The position numbers and the translations under genes were made by a program. The notes below the pieces were generated by a model that searched no databases, was not told the origin of the DNA, and was given only the letters and a program-made list of their open reading frames with translations. Below are positions 63,564-64,000 of a stretch of 64,000 bases of DNA, one piece after another. The stretch lies in contig VXBP01010397.1 of assembly GCA_013400115.1 (NCBI GenBank), positions 590,620 through 654,619 of the forward strand, given 5' to 3'. How positions within the stretch are numbered: the stretch's first letter is position 1; each line of letters begins with the position of its first letter. This DNA comes from Rhinopomastus cyanomelas (lineage: Eukaryota > Chordata > Aves > Bucerotiformes > Rhinopomastidae).

Positions 63564-64000
63564 GTAAGTTGTGGAGGGCCAGCAGCAGCATCCAATATAT
63601 TGTGTCCTCCCTCACCTCCTACCTGTGGGCACAAGAATGCAGACTGCAAAGAGCAGAGGTGACAGAGGCTTGACACTGCAGGATGTTGAGTTCCCATTTC
63701 TGCCAGTCTGACCTTCAGAAGCCAAGCTCTGGGGGTCCTAGTGAGACCTGATCAGCTTAGCTTGTCCTTGCCATGGACCACGAAGACTTACTGCTGAGTT
63801 GTCAGGCAATGTGTGGAGTGGAAGAGCCGTGCTCTGGCTTGTTTGAGCTGTGCCTCTAGATGGTGCTGCCACTCTAAGGAGACTGGCACTCATCTGATCC
63901 TGCCCTAGCACTGCTATCCTTTGTCCCTGTGCACTGAGGAAGAAGCTGGAGGGTTCTCAGAGTTGGAATCTTGTTGCTGAAGAGATGTGTGTATGAGATG

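Noticed and set aside
1..64000. CRISPR arrays, bacterial operons, insertion sequences, tRNA genes
   Set aside because: The DNA is vertebrate. I saw no regularly spaced repeats and no cloverleaf with A and B boxes that I could support.

Overview
The window is vertebrate nuclear DNA, almost certainly from a bird. It holds compact intron-containing genes with GT-AG, one AT-AC and one GC-AG intron. It also holds CR1 LINE fragments with the avian-style 3' tail, a fossil MIR-like SINE, and one 815-base assembly gap. The order could not be settled from the sequence. Gene order and orientation match human chromosome 2q35: CNOT9(+), PLCD4(+), ZNF142(-), BCS1L(+), RNF25(-), STK36(+), TTLL4(+). All seven were recognised from translated exons that splice in frame; exon coordinates were derived by hand from splice signals and codon phase.

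Layout: 1-3.9 kb is the 3' end of CNOT9. 3.9-8.2 kb is a gene-free interval with a CpG island near 5.5-6.0 kb, probably the PLCD4 promoter. 8.2-14.9 kb is PLCD4, 15 coding exons, 753 codons. 15.1-24.5 kb is ZNF142 on the minus strand, 8 coding exons and about 2,010 residues, tail-to-tail with PLCD4. 24.6-25.1 kb is a CpG-rich divergent promoter shared by ZNF142 and BCS1L. 25.8-29.0 kb is BCS1L (418 residues). 31.3-37.0 kb is RNF25 on the minus strand (496 residues), tail-to-tail with BCS1L and head-to-head with STK36 across 366 bases. 37.4-50.3 kb is STK36 (26 coding exons, about 1,368 residues). From 50.5 kb to the end is TTLL4: a non-coding first exon, an 8.1 kb first intron, then the first five coding exons (about 552 residues); the catalytic half lies beyond the window.

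Functionally the genes are mostly housekeeping: mRNA deadenylation (CNOT9), transcription (ZNF142), mitochondrial complex III assembly (BCS1L) and ubiquitin ligation (RNF25). PLCD4 is phosphoinositide signalling, while STK36 and TTLL4 act on motile cilia and tubulin. They are packed as alternating divergent and convergent pairs sharing CpG promoters.

The most unusual element is in an RNF25 intron at 34,250-34,445. It is a full-length 5S rRNA sequence fused exactly at its 3' end to the 3' tail of the same CR1 subfamily found elsewhere in the window, so it is a 5S-derived SINE or chimeric retropseudogene. Other points of note are a U12-type AT-AC intron in PLCD4, a GC-AG intron in BCS1L, an X-box-like RFX site in the STK36/RNF25 promoter, a decamer repeated in two promoters, tandem upstream ORFs whose second stop overlaps the TTLL4 start, and an STK36 C-terminal extension running into the TTLL4 CpG island. 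No wholly new multigene system was found.
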